The position numbers were made by a program, and so were the translations under genes. Positions 49,969 to 58,733 of a stretch of DNA of 62,630 nt are shown here, piece after piece. This stretch comes from Flavobacteriia bacterium (lineage in GTDB: Bacteria; Bacteroidota; Bacteroidia; Flavobacteriales; Flavobacteriaceae). The notes beneath the pieces are model-generated. The model was not told the origin of the DNA. It ran no database searches and saw only the letters and a list, made by a program, of their open reading frames with translations. The stretch covers positions 1 to 62,630 of the forward strand of contig JAHBAN010000048.1 of NCBI GenBank assembly GCA_018500075.1, read 5' to 3'. Every line of letters starts with the position of its first letter. Within the stretch, counting starts at the first letter, position 1.

Positions 49969-51345
49969 TCAGCGCCGCTTGATATGCTGCAAAAGTGCTT
50001 CTGAGGCATAGCCGTCTGCGGTCAGCCCGTTGCGGCGCTGGTAATCCTTGATCTGTCCTTTGGTGTTTGGCCCGATCTTGCCGTCAACCTTCTCTAGATC
50101 ATAGCCCAGCCGCTTCAACTGCCGCTGCAAATCCTTGGTTTCCTCTTCGCTCAAAGGCCGCTCGCCGGGGGCGAAATTGCCCTTGAGCGGTGCTGCGCCG
50201 CGCAGCCGGTCGGCCAGATGCCCAACCCCGATCACATAGGCATCCGCCGCATTGTAGCGCTCGATCGCACGGAAGTTTTTCTCAAAAATCATCAGAGCCA
50301 GCCCGCGCCCGCCCTCGGGAAAGAGAATCGAGGCCGATCCATAGTCCCGCACAGGCTGCCCGCTCACATCCCGCACCCCGAGCTTGGCCCAGTCGCTCGG
50401 CATCTTCTGGATCTTGCGGCTGGCCAGCCCGCGGTCAAACCCCGCAGGCAAGCGCACTTCGACCCCCCAAGGCATCCCCTTCTGCCACCCCGAGCGCGCC
50501 AGATAGGCCGCTGTGGAGGCCAGAGCATCACTCGGATCAGCGCTCCAGATGTCACGCTTGCCATCGCCTGTGAAATCCACAGCAAACAGCTCGTAAGAGG
50601 TCGGAATAAACTGCGTATGCCCCATCGCCCCGGCCCAGGAGCCTTTCATCTGGGCCGCTGTGGTGTCGCCGCGCTGCAAGATTTTGAGCGCCGCGATCAG
50701 CTGCTTGGTGAAAAACTCGCGCCGCCGCCCGTCATAGGCCAGGGTCGCCATCGCCTCGATCACATTGTAATCGCCCTTGATCGTGCCATAAAAACTCTCA
50801 AGCCCCCAAACCGCGGTGACAATCTCCTTTTCCACACCATATCTGCGCTCGATCGCCTCCAGCGTGCGACGGTGCTTGCGCAGCATTTTCTGCCCGTCAG
50901 AGACCCGCTTGTCGGAGGTGGCATTGGCAAGATATTCCCAGATCGTCTTGGTAAACTCGGCCTGATTGCCGTCGCGCTCGATCACATCGGCGTTGTAGCG
51001 AATGCCGCGAAACGCCTGAGTGATCACCCGCTGGCTGATCCCCGCGCTGGCCGCGCGCGGCTTGAAACCCTCCACCCAACGCTCAAAGCCCGCCTCGCGC
51101 GCCTCGCTCGTCACCCCAATCACAGAGGCCGGGGGCCGCGCCGCAGCGGTCAAATCCGCAGGGCGCAGCATGGGGCGCAAACTGGGCTGTGTGGCACTCA
51201 CCCGCATGACGGAGACAATTTCGCCCCCCGTGCCCGAACCAGGCCGCATCACCGGGCGCAGGGATGTCTGCACCGTGCCGCTCGCCACCACAGAGCCTGA
51301 CAGCCCCGCCACCAAGACCGATAGTCCCAAAAATCTTTGAAGCAT
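49969..51345 (-). CDS. Lytic murein transglycosylase, MltB family (second copy)
   Basis: A 458-residue secreted enzyme. The signal peptide is about 1-23 (FLGLSVLVAGLSGSVVASG), followed by a 60-residue low-complexity region rich in LRPxLRP repeats (TSLRPVMRPGSG, PSLRPMLRPAD). The SLT_2 catalytic domain (IVTAVWGLESFYGTIKGDYN holds the acid Glu) and a PG_binding_1 domain (LQRQLKRLGYDLEKVDGKIGPNTKGQIKDYQ) complete it. The start is ATG 51345 after AAAGAGG. The proline-rich linker distinguishes it from the paralogue at about 11-12.5 kb. Confidence 0.93.
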   Translation of the reverse strand: MLQRFLGLSVLVAGLSGSVVASGTVQTSLRPVMRPGSGTGGEIVSVMRVSATQPSLRPMLRPADLTAAARPPASVIGVTSEAREAGFERWVEGFKPRAASAGISQRVITQAFRGIRYNADVIERDGNQAEFTKTIWEYLANATSDKRVSDGQKMLRKHRRTLEAIERRYGVEKEIVTAVWGLESFYGTIKGDYNVIEAMATLAYDGRRREFFTKQLIAALKILQRGDTTAAQMKGSWAGAMGHTQFIPTSYELFAVDFTGDGKRDIWSADPSDALASTAAYLARSGWQKGMPWGVEVRLPAGFDRGLASRKIQKMPSDWAKLGVRDVSGQPVRDYGSASILFPEGGRGLALMIFEKNFRAIERYNAADAYVIGVGHLADRLRGAAPLKGNFAPGERPLSEEETKDLQRQLKRLGYDLEKVDGKIGPNTKGQIKDYQRRNGLTADGYASEALLQHIKRR

Positions 51346-51496
51346 TGTCGCCTCTTTCGCTGCTCTGTCAAAGCCTAGCGCGAAACAGGCGTTTCCGAAA
51401 GAGAAACCCGCCAGCGCTCTGCGCGCGCCCCTCTCGGCAAAGCGCAGGCGCACAGGGGCGGAAGCGCACGGAGGCGGGCGGGGGCGCGCCTAGCCT

Positions 51497-51610
51497 TTCG
51501 AATTTCGCTGCGCGAAATCCGACCAAGGGAGAGGGGCCAGCCCCTCTCCACCTCTCAGGCCTTCGGCCTGTGAGGCTCCTCTCCCCGGGATATTTCTGGA
51601 AAGAAAAAGG
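51497..51610 (-). repeat. Dispersed intergenic hairpin repeat, copy E
   Basis: On the minus strand it begins 2 bases after the RNase R stop: CCTTTTTCTTTCC, GAAATATCCCGGGG. Then come a stem CCTCACAGGCC-GAA-GGCCTGAGAGG (one mismatch), a stem GGAGAGGGGC-TG-GCCCCTCTCC, and a GGATTTCGC/GCGAAATT stem. It is the longest copy and the best preserved, carrying three hairpins. Confidence 0.75.
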
Positions 51611-51611
51611 G

Positions 51612-53864
51612 TTATTTGCGTTTGCGCTCGATCTTGCGTTTGGTTTTGTCGCCTTTGATCTTGGCGCGGTTCTGGGCGCGCCGGGTCGGCTTGGCGGGCT
51701 TACCCCGGCCTTTGTCAACTGCGCGGCCCTCGATCTCCAGAAGTTCGAGCACGATCCCGCCTGTGACCGGCGCGGCCTCCGAGAGCCTCACTTTGACCCG
51801 CAGGCCAAGATTGATTTCGCGGCGGGTTTCGGATCCGACCAGCACGGCGCGCTCGGCGTCATAGTTGAAATATTCCCGCCCCAGCTCGCGCATCGGCACG
51901 AGGCCGTCGGCACCGGTTTCATCGAGTTTCACAAAGACCCCGAAGCGCGCAATGCCGCTGACCTTGCCCTCAAAGGCCTCGCCCACCCGTTTGTTGAGAT
52001 AGGAGGCAAGGTAGCGGTCTGTGGTGTCGCGCTCCGCGAGCATGGAGCGGCGCTCGGTGGCGGAGATATGCTGCGCGGTTTCGCCCAGATCGGCCTCGTC
52101 CTCCGGGGTCAGCCCGTCCTCGCCCCAGCCGTGGCTTGAGACAAGCGCGCGGTGCACGATCAGGTCGGCATAGCGGCGGATCGGTGAGGTGAAATGGGAG
52201 TAGGCCTTCAGCGCAAGGCCGAAATGGCTGAAGTTTTCGGGCGAATAATAGGCCTGCGTCATCGAGCGCAATGTGCTCATATTGATCAGCTCGGCCTCGT
52301 CCATGCCCTCTGCCTGCTTCAGCAGGGTGTTGAGATGCCGCGTCTTGAGCACTTGCCCCTTGGCCAGCACCAGCCCCGAGGCCTGCGCCACCTCGCGCAG
52401 CGCATCGAGTTTCTCGGTGCTCGGCTCTTCATGCACACGGAACAGCTGCGCCGTTTTGCGCGCGATCAGCTCCTCGGCCGCGCAGACATTGGCCAGCACC
52501 ATGAACTCCTCGATCATCCGGTGCGCATCCAGCCGCTCGGCATAATCAACCGAGGCCACCTCGCCCGCCTCGGTGAGCACAATCTTGCGCTCGGGCAAAT
52601 CCAGCTCCAAGGGCTGGCGCACAGCCCGCGCCGCCCGCAGCGCCTCATAGGCCCGATAGAGGGGCGCAATCACATCGTCGATCAGCGGCGCACATTTCGC
52701 ATTGGGCGCGCCGTCTTGGGCGGCCTGAACCTCCTGATAGGTCAGCGAGGCCGGCGAAATCATCAAACCGCGCACAAAGCTGTGGCCGAGCTTCTCGCCC
52801 TGCGCGCTCACCTGCATCCGCACGGCAAGACAGGCGCGCGGCACCCCCTCGTGCAAGGAGCAGAGATCGCCCGACAGGCGATCGGGCAACATCGGCACAA
52901 CACGGTCGGGGAAATAGCTCGAATTGCCGCGCTTGCGCGCCTCGCGGTCAAGGACAGAGCCGGAGCGCACATAATGCGCCACATCGGCAATCGCGACCCA
53001 GATGATATGGCCGCCCTTGTTTTTGGGGTCCGTGTCGGCCTCGGCATAGCAGGCGTCATCGTGGTCGCGCGCATCCGGCGGGTCGATTGTCACAAGCGGC
53101 AAAGCGCGCAAATCCTCGCGCCCCTTAAGGCCCGCAGGCTTCATGGCCTCCGCCTCCGCAATCACAGCGTCAGGGAAACGATCGGGGATGCCATGCTGGT
53201 GAATCGCAATCAGGCTCACAGCCCGCGGCGCCGAAGGGTCGCCCAGCCGGTTGACGATCCGCGCCTTGGGCAGGCCCATCCGCGCCTTGGGGCCAATATA
53301 GGCGCCCTCCACAAGCTCGCCGTCCTTTGCCCCGTTCACAGAGCCGGCGTCCACGGTCCATTCTTTCTGCTCGCCCTTGTCGATCGGGACAATACGCCCC
53401 CCGTCCGAGCCGGCGCGGTAAATCCCGAGCACAAGCGTCGGCTTGGTTCCGATGCGGCGGATCAAACGGCCCTCATAGGCATAAGGCTCGCCCGTCACCT
53501 GCGTGAGCCGCGCAAGGATCTGGTCGCCCGTGCCCAGCGCCGGATCAGAGGCCTTGGTGATCATCAGGATCGCCGGCGCCGCGCCCGTGCCCTGCCACTC
53601 GAGCGGCTCCGCCATCACATCGCCGTCCGATGTCGGCTCGGCCACGCGCAATACCGACACAGGCGCAAGCCTGTCACTGTCGCGATAGGTCTTTTTGCGC
53701 CGCTTCAAATGGCCTTCGTCTTCAAGCTCTTTCATGATGCGCTTAAGATCAATCCGCCGCGCGCCTTTGATGCCAAAAGCCTTGGCAATGTCACGCTTTG
53801 CAGTCTGGGTCGGGTTCTCGGAAATCCATGTCAGGATTTCTTCTTTTGAAGGGAGCTTGTTCAT
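51612..53864 (-). CDS. rnr: Ribonuclease R
   Basis: A 750-residue 3'-5' exoribonuclease. There is an N-terminal winged-helix domain, cold-shock OB folds, and a catalytic RNB domain with TIDPPDARDHDDA at about 260-271 (metal-binding Asp residues) and HFTSPIRRYADLIVHRAL. An S1 domain (FEGKVSGIARFGVFVKLDETGADGLVPM) and a Lys/Arg-rich tail (RRAQNRAKIKGDKTKRKIERKRK) follow. It degrades structured RNA and takes part in tmRNA-linked quality control. Three GTGCAC palindromes lie about 130 bases upstream of its ATG. Confidence 0.96.
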   Translation of the reverse strand: MNKLPSKEEILTWISENPTQTAKRDIAKAFGIKGARRIDLKRIMKELEDEGHLKRRKKTYRDSDRLAPVSVLRVAEPTSDGDVMAEPLEWQGTGAAPAILMITKASDPALGTGDQILARLTQVTGEPYAYEGRLIRRIGTKPTLVLGIYRAGSDGGRIVPIDKGEQKEWTVDAGSVNGAKDGELVEGAYIGPKARMGLPKARIVNRLGDPSAPRAVSLIAIHQHGIPDRFPDAVIAEAEAMKPAGLKGREDLRALPLVTIDPPDARDHDDACYAEADTDPKNKGGHIIWVAIADVAHYVRSGSVLDREARKRGNSSYFPDRVVPMLPDRLSGDLCSLHEGVPRACLAVRMQVSAQGEKLGHSFVRGLMISPASLTYQEVQAAQDGAPNAKCAPLIDDVIAPLYRAYEALRAARAVRQPLELDLPERKIVLTEAGEVASVDYAERLDAHRMIEEFMVLANVCAAEELIARKTAQLFRVHEEPSTEKLDALREVAQASGLVLAKGQVLKTRHLNTLLKQAEGMDEAELINMSTLRSMTQAYYSPENFSHFGLALKAYSHFTSPIRRYADLIVHRALVSSHGWGEDGLTPEDEADLGETAQHISATERRSMLAERDTTDRYLASYLNKRVGEAFEGKVSGIARFGVFVKLDETGADGLVPMRELGREYFNYDAERAVLVGSETRREINLGLRVKVRLSEAAPVTGGIVLELLEIEGRAVDKGRGKPAKPTRRAQNRAKIKGDKTKRKIERKRK

Positions 53865-53990
53865 AAGCCCCCCGCTATCATGCCCTTGTGAGGAAGGGAA
53901 TATTTACCTTCTCTTCATCTCTTTCTTAAGCCGGCGCACGGCGTGCGCTCCGTTAGTTAATTTTGTGTGAATAAAAATCGCCTTCGGGCG

Positions 53991-54018
53991 GTGCACGCAG
54001 TGTGCACGCACTGTGCAC
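53991..54018. promoter_or_regulatory. Three GTGCAC palindromes at 11-bp spacing
   Basis: GTGCAC occurs at 53991, 54002 and 54013, exactly 11 bases apart, within near-identical units GTGCACGCAGT and GTGCACGCACT. One helical turn per repeat would place all three on one face of DNA. The site lies upstream of rnr and downstream of the DUF2064 gene and is bordered by an AT-rich segment. Confidence 0.45.
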
Positions 54019-54077
54019 GGAAATCACCCCCCCAGACTCAGCTGCGCCAAAACCCGTTAACCCTGAAAACCGCTGCG

Positions 54078-54659
54078 CTAAGGGTTTGGTAAGTCCTCTG
54101 CCCGGTCCACATCCGAAAGCTGCGCAACAAGCCCGTATCTTTGCCCCTGAAGGGTCGCAAGACTGTCTGACAGCGTTTGTGCACAAGACCAGCGCACCCC
54201 CTCAAAAAGCTGCGGCGGAAGGGGGCGCGTGCGGCGAAACCCGGTGAGCCAAAATCCCCCGTCCGTGGCCGGCCCAAAGACCGCCTCATGGCGCCCCAAG
54301 GCGGCAAACGCCTCGGCGATATGGTGCTTTTCCACACTTGGGATATCCCCGCCGATCAGACAGGCCCGCCCCTTGGGCAAAGCCTCAAACGCCGCGCGCA
54401 TCCGCCCCCCCAAGTCGCCCCGCCCTTGCGAAAGACGCGGCAAATGGGCGGGCCAGACCGCGCTGTGAAGCGCCGTATCGGGCGCGACACTCAGCCAGAT
54501 TTGCCAGCGCGGATCGTCAAGCCGCCGCAGCAAACGGCGCACAGAATGGCGAAACCACCACGCCGCCGCGACCCGGCCAATGTCACGCGCCAGCCGCGTC
54601 TTGACCCGCCCCGCCACGGGCTGTTTCACCATCACAATGAGATGCTGCCTAGCCTGCAA
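54078..54659 (-). CDS. DUF2064 / TIGR04282-family glycosyltransferase-like protein
   Basis: A 193-residue nucleotide-sugar-transferase-like protein: LIVMVKQPVAGRVKTRLARDIG (nucleotide-binding start), LSQGRGDLGGRMRAAFEAL, LIGGDIPSVEKHHIAEAF and FGPATDGGFWLTGF. The reaction is unknown. The start is taken as TTG 54659, which overlaps the dapE stop region by 11 bases and retains the first beta strand; a GTG/ATG at 54635/54632 would delete it. It is cotranscribed with dapE. Confidence 0.82.
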   Translation of the reverse strand: MQARQHLIVMVKQPVAGRVKTRLARDIGRVAAAWWFRHSVRRLLRRLDDPRWQIWLSVAPDTALHSAVWPAHLPRLSQGRGDLGGRMRAAFEALPKGRACLIGGDIPSVEKHHIAEAFAALGRHEAVFGPATDGGFWLTGFRRTRPLPPQLFEGVRWSCAQTLSDSLATLQGQRYGLVAQLSDVDRAEDLPNP

Positions 54660-55800
54660 AATAGTCGCTCAAAATGCGCTTGTAGATCGCTTTCAGCTCG
54701 TGAATCTGCGCCACCTCTACGCGCTCATCCACTTGGTGCATGGTCTTGCCGACAAGGCCAAACTCCACAACAGGGCAGTGATCTTTCACAAAACGCGCAT
54801 CCGATGTGCCGCCTGTTGTGGACATCTCGGGCACGCGCCCTGTCACAGCCTCAACGCTTTTCGCCACCAAAGCCGAGAGCGCACCGGGCGGCGTTATAAA
54901 GCTCTCGCCCGAAATTTTCACTGTCATATCAATGCCTACGCCAAATTCTGCGCGGATCTTTGCGGCCTCTCCCTCCAGCCACTCGGTCAGCGATGCGCCG
55001 CTGTGGCTGTCATTAAAGCGGATGTTGACCGCCGCACGGCTCTGCGCGGGGATCACATTGGTCGCCGCGTTGCCCGTGTCGAGCGTCACAACCGCGAGGG
55101 TCGAAGCGTCAAAATGCTCGGTGCCGCGGTCAAGCTCGTGGCTGGCCAGACGGTCCATCAGCCGCACCATGGCACTGAGCGGGTTGTTGGCGCGGTGCGG
55201 ATAGGCCGAATGCCCCTGCACGCCGGTCACAGTGAACCAGGCTGTCATACTGCCGCGCCGGCCGATTTTCATCATCTCGCCCATCTCGCTCGGGCAGGTC
55301 GGCTCGCCCACAAGGCAGACATCCATGCGCTCGCCCGCCTTTGTCATATGCTCCAGAAGCGCGGTTGTGCCGTCTACCGCGTCGCCCTCTTCATCGCCGG
55401 TGATGGTGAGGATCACCGCGCCATCGGGCGGCGTGTCTTGCACAAATTCGATGGCCGCCGCCACAAAGGCCGCCACCCCCGATTTCATATCGGTCGCGCC
55501 ACGCCCCCAGATCATCCCGTCTTTTTCCACCGCGCCAAAGGGCGGCACGCTCCACGCCGCCTCATCGCCCACAGGCACAACATCGGTGTGGCCGTTAAAG
55601 CCAAAAGACTTCTGCGCGCCGCGCGCCCCCCAGCGGGCAAACAGATTGCTCACATCGCCGCGGTCCGCGCGGGCGCACTCAAAGCCGGCCTGCGCCAGCA
55701 GCCCTTCCAAAAGGCTGAGTGCGCCGCCCTCATCCGGCGTTACCGAAGCGCAGTGTATAAGAGATTTTGTCAGCTCTGCCGCGTCTACCTGAGAAGCCAT
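54649..55800 (-). CDS. dapE: Succinyl-diaminopimelate desuccinylase
   Basis: A 383-residue M20-family di-zinc hydrolase with the ligands in order: GHTDVVPVG, GRGATDMKSG, TGDEEGDAVDG (catalytic Glu pair), VGEPTC, and the C-terminal His in GKTMHQVDE. HSAYPHRANNP belongs to the dimerisation lid. It releases succinate from N-succinyl-LL-diaminopimelate in lysine and peptidoglycan precursor synthesis. The start is ATG 55800; an ATG six codons earlier is possible. It is divergent from the Hint-domain genes. Confidence 0.95.
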   Translation of the reverse strand: MASQVDAAELTKSLIHCASVTPDEGGALSLLEGLLAQAGFECARADRGDVSNLFARWGARGAQKSFGFNGHTDVVPVGDEAAWSVPPFGAVEKDGMIWGRGATDMKSGVAAFVAAAIEFVQDTPPDGAVILTITGDEEGDAVDGTTALLEHMTKAGERMDVCLVGEPTCPSEMGEMMKIGRRGSMTAWFTVTGVQGHSAYPHRANNPLSAMVRLMDRLASHELDRGTEHFDASTLAVVTLDTGNAATNVIPAQSRAAVNIRFNDSHSGASLTEWLEGEAAKIRAEFGVGIDMTVKISGESFITPPGALSALVAKSVEAVTGRVPEMSTTGGTSDARFVKDHCPVVEFGLVGKTMHQVDERVEVAQIHELKAIYKRILSDYFAG

Positions 55801-55941
55801 TTTTTCGCCTTTCGCCATTCCGGTGCACATCCCACTACATATCGTGGCTTTTGCACCGCCGCAAACAACAGACCGCCGCAAATTTGCCACGTTTGGGCTG
55901 TGATGCGGTCAAACTCTCTTAACAGGCCCGAAAATTTAGTG

Positions 55942-55956
55942 TTAACCTTTTGTTAA
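55942..55956. promoter_or_regulatory. Candidate CtrA-binding site upstream of the Hint-domain gene
   Basis: TTAA at 55942 and TTAA at 55953 are separated by exactly 7 bases; read on the minus strand this is TTAACAAAAGGTTAAC. That matches the TTAA-N7-TTAAC consensus of the alphaproteobacterial cell-cycle regulator CtrA. A further TTAAC lies at 55919. It is about 130 bases before the Hint-domain gene and 140 from the divergent dapE start. Confidence 0.5.
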
Positions 55957-56087
55957 TAATAAACCAGAGGCAAAGCAGGTGCGCAGGACGGCTCCGTCCT
56001 GATCTCCCACAGAGCGAAAATCGCCAACGATATCTGTATCTTACAGATCCGCGCCGAACGCTTTGCCCTGAATGAGGCAGTAGTAGT

Positions 56088-57668
56088 ATGGTTGCGGCGT
56101 CCGAGTTGCCGATCAATACAAATGCGTCCGCCCTGCAAATGGCGCAGACGATTTTCGGAGACGGCGTCACCGTCTCCAACGCGTCCTATTCAGGCAGCGC
56201 CTATTCCTCCGGAATATACACAAACGGCGACACCATCGCCCCCGGCGTGACACCCGGCGACACCGGCGTGATCCTCTCCACAGGCCGCGCCAGCACCCTC
56301 ACAAACAGCAGCGGCCAATCCAATCAAAGCACCTATGCCACCACAAACACAGGCGGCGCAAACAACCTGCCCGACTTCAACGCCGCCGCCGGGGCGCGCA
56401 CCTATGATGCCGCCTATCTCGATGTTGATTTCGTGCCCACAGCCAGCGTCATGACCATACAATTTGTGTTTTCTTCCGAGGAATACCCGGAGTATGTGAA
56501 CTCGCTCTATCAGGATTTTATCGGCGTCTGGGTCAATGGCAGCCTCGTTGATGTCAGCGTCGGCGACGGCGATCTTGACCCCAGAAACCTCAGCGAAACC
56601 AACAACCAGAACCTCTATGTCGACAACACCGCAGACCAGTTCAACACCGAAATGGACGGCTTCACAATCACCATGACGCTGACCATGCCCGTCAATCCCG
56701 GTGTGACAAACTCTATCCGCATCGGGATCGCCGATGTGCTCGACAGCAACTATGATTCAAACCTTCTGATCGCCGCCAACAGCGTTCAGACCGTGCTTGT
56801 CGCCAATGTCGACAGCTATCACCTCTCCGAGCCAAACCAGGTCAAAACCATTGATATTCTGGGCAATGACATCCGCCCCGGCGGCGCAACCCTGACCATC
56901 ACCCATATCAATGACATCCCCGTCACAGTCGGCAGCACCCTCACCCTCAAGACAGGCCAGAGCGTCACGCTCAACGCCGATGGCACCTTCACAGTCACCG
57001 CAGACAGCACCGTCGAATCCGTCAATTTCAGCTACACGATCGACGACGGCACCAACACAGATGTCGGCTTTGTGATCCTTGACTCCGTGCCCTGCTTTGT
57101 GCGCGGCACAGCCATTCTCACAGAGCGCGGCGAAGTCGCCGTCGAGGCGTTGCGGTCCGGCGATATGGTTCTGACCCGCGACAATGGCGCCCAGCCCCTG
57201 CGCTGGATCGGCAGCCGCACCACCGCCGCCAAAGGCACGCACGCCCCCATCCGCATTCGCGCCGGAACTTTCGGGGCGCATCAAGAGCTGTGGGTGTCGC
57301 CCTTGCACCGCGTGCTCATTCGCGACTCTCTGGCCGAGCTTCTGTTTGGCGAATGCGAGGTGCTCGTCGCCGCCCGTGATCTTGTCAATGACACATCCGT
57401 CACAGTCGTCGAGGGCGGCAGTGTCGAGTATTTCCACCTGCTCTTTGATCAACATGAGGTGATTTATTCCCAAGGGCTTGCAACAGAAAGCTTCCTTCCC
57501 GGCCCACAGCTTGCCGACAGTTTCGAAGTCGAAATCGCCGCCGAGATCTATCAGCTTTTCCCCGAGATCAATCCGGAAACGGGGCTGGGCTACAGCCCTG
57601 CCGCGCGGCGCACCTTGAGGCCGTTTGAGGCCCAGTTGCTCTGCGCCCGTGATGCCAGAGTGGCCTGA
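56088..57668 (+). CDS. Secreted-type protein: choice-of-anchor L domain, Ig-like domain, C-terminal Hint_2 domain
   Basis: A 526-residue protein without a classical signal peptide. Residues 12-235 are a choice-of-anchor L domain (MAQTIFGDGVTVSNASYSG, GVILSTGRA, FVFSSEEYPEYV). Residues 240-330 look like a bacterial Ig/cadherin-like repeat. From Cys336 (PCFVRGTAILT) comes an intein-related Hint_2 domain with GDMVLTRDNG, RWIGSR and His407 in SPLHRVLI, ending in LRPFEAQLL. Hint domains self-cleave at the Cys. Such proteins in Rhodobacteraceae are thought to leave by type I secretion. A near-identical-length gap of 6 bases separates it from a second Hint protein. Confidence 0.85.
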   Translation: MVAASELPINTNASALQMAQTIFGDGVTVSNASYSGSAYSSGIYTNGDTIAPGVTPGDTGVILSTGRASTLTNSSGQSNQSTYATTNTGGANNLPDFNAAAGARTYDAAYLDVDFVPTASVMTIQFVFSSEEYPEYVNSLYQDFIGVWVNGSLVDVSVGDGDLDPRNLSETNNQNLYVDNTADQFNTEMDGFTITMTLTMPVNPGVTNSIRIGIADVLDSNYDSNLLIAANSVQTVLVANVDSYHLSEPNQVKTIDILGNDIRPGGATLTITHINDIPVTVGSTLTLKTGQSVTLNADGTFTVTADSTVESVNFSYTIDDGTNTDVGFVILDSVPCFVRGTAILTERGEVAVEALRSGDMVLTRDNGAQPLRWIGSRTTAAKGTHAPIRIRAGTFGAHQELWVSPLHRVLIRDSLAELLFGECEVLVAARDLVNDTSVTVVEGGSVEYFHLLFDQHEVIYSQGLATESFLPGPQLADSFEVEIAAEIYQLFPEINPETGLGYSPAARRTLRPFEAQLLCARDARVA

Positions 57669-57674
57669 GCGCAG

Positions 57675-58733
57675 ATGGCTTGGTTTGCCATATCAGACGC
57701 CGAACGCCAGCACTTCGCGCTGAGCCAGAGCCAAACCCAGAGCTTTCTGGCCCGTGGCAGCCTTGTTGTCGAAACCCGCCTCTCCAGCGACGCGCGCCCG
57801 CGAACGCTGCTGGCCTTTCACGAGCGTTTCCCATGGGAGCGCAGCCTCTCGCTGCAAGCCATCCCGGGCGGCGGCATTGTCCTGATCACAAGCCAGCAGG
57901 GCGAAAGCGCTCATGCCACGCTTGAGCTGGACGCTTGTGAGCGCTCCGATCTCTTGCGCATCACCTACAGCTGGGACTCGCCCGCCCGCTGGGGGCGTCT
58001 GGCCATAGAGCGGCCCGAGCGTGGCTCTGTGCGCTCGGTTCTGATGCCGCGTCCGCGCCCGCTCTGGCTGGAGGACATAAGGACCATGACGCTCTCGCAC
58101 AGCCTGACGACGCTGGACAGCGATGTTGCGTTTTTTGCCTTTTCCGACGAAATAGAGCCGCTCGGCCCGATGCCCAGCCTCACGGCAAGCGTCCCCCTTC
58201 TGACCCAGGACGCCTACCGCCCCGTCGCCCGCTTCCAGCGTGGCGATTTTGTCCAGACCGTCGAGCACGGGCCGGTCCCCGTGCTCGCCCATATCCGTCG
58301 CACCGTCCCCGCGCGCGGCAGTTTTCGCCCCGTGCGTCTGCGCGCGCCCTACTTCGGCTTGCAGCAGGATATCTTCGTCGCTCCCGACCAGAAACTGGTG
58401 CTCAGCAAGCCGATGGTGGATTATATGTTCGGCTGCGAGGCGGTTCTTGTGCCCGCCCGCCACCTCGTCAACGGAACCTCGGCCATCTGGCACGACCTTG
58501 CCCTGACAACCACCTATCATCAGCTCGTTCTGCCCGAACACGAAACCATGATCGCCGCGGGCGCCGCCGTTGAAAGCCTGTTTATCGGCCGTATGAGGCG
58601 CAAGCCCGAGGAGCACGCCCAAAGCCTTCTCGGCGCTCTGTCACGGGCGCATCTCCCCGAACATATGCTCTCGGCGCACCCCGTCTTGCGCCCCTTTGAA
58701 GCGATTACTCTGGTCGAACACTGCGCCGCCTAA
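57675..58733 (+). CDS. Degenerate Hint-domain protein, tandem paralogue
   Basis: A 352-residue protein. The N-terminal half (1-170) has no recognised domain. From about 178 it aligns with the Hint region of the upstream protein: VARFQRGDFVQTVEHGPVPVLAHI against VEALRSGDMVLTRDNGAQPLRWI, and FVAPDQKLVLSKPMVDYMFGCEAVLVPARHLVNG against WVSPLHRVLIRDSLAELLFGECEVLVAARDLVND. The starting CFxxGT block is missing and the catalytic His becomes Gln239, so self-splicing is probably lost. Both end in LRPFEA. Its stop overlaps livF by 4 bases. Confidence 0.82.
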   Translation: MAWFAISDAERQHFALSQSQTQSFLARGSLVVETRLSSDARPRTLLAFHERFPWERSLSLQAIPGGGIVLITSQQGESAHATLELDACERSDLLRITYSWDSPARWGRLAIERPERGSVRSVLMPRPRPLWLEDIRTMTLSHSLTTLDSDVAFFAFSDEIEPLGPMPSLTASVPLLTQDAYRPVARFQRGDFVQTVEHGPVPVLAHIRRTVPARGSFRPVRLRAPYFGLQQDIFVAPDQKLVLSKPMVDYMFGCEAVLVPARHLVNGTSAIWHDLALTTTYHQLVLPEHETMIAAGAAVESLFIGRMRRKPEEHAQSLLGALSRAHLPEHMLSAHPVLRPFEAITLVEHCAA

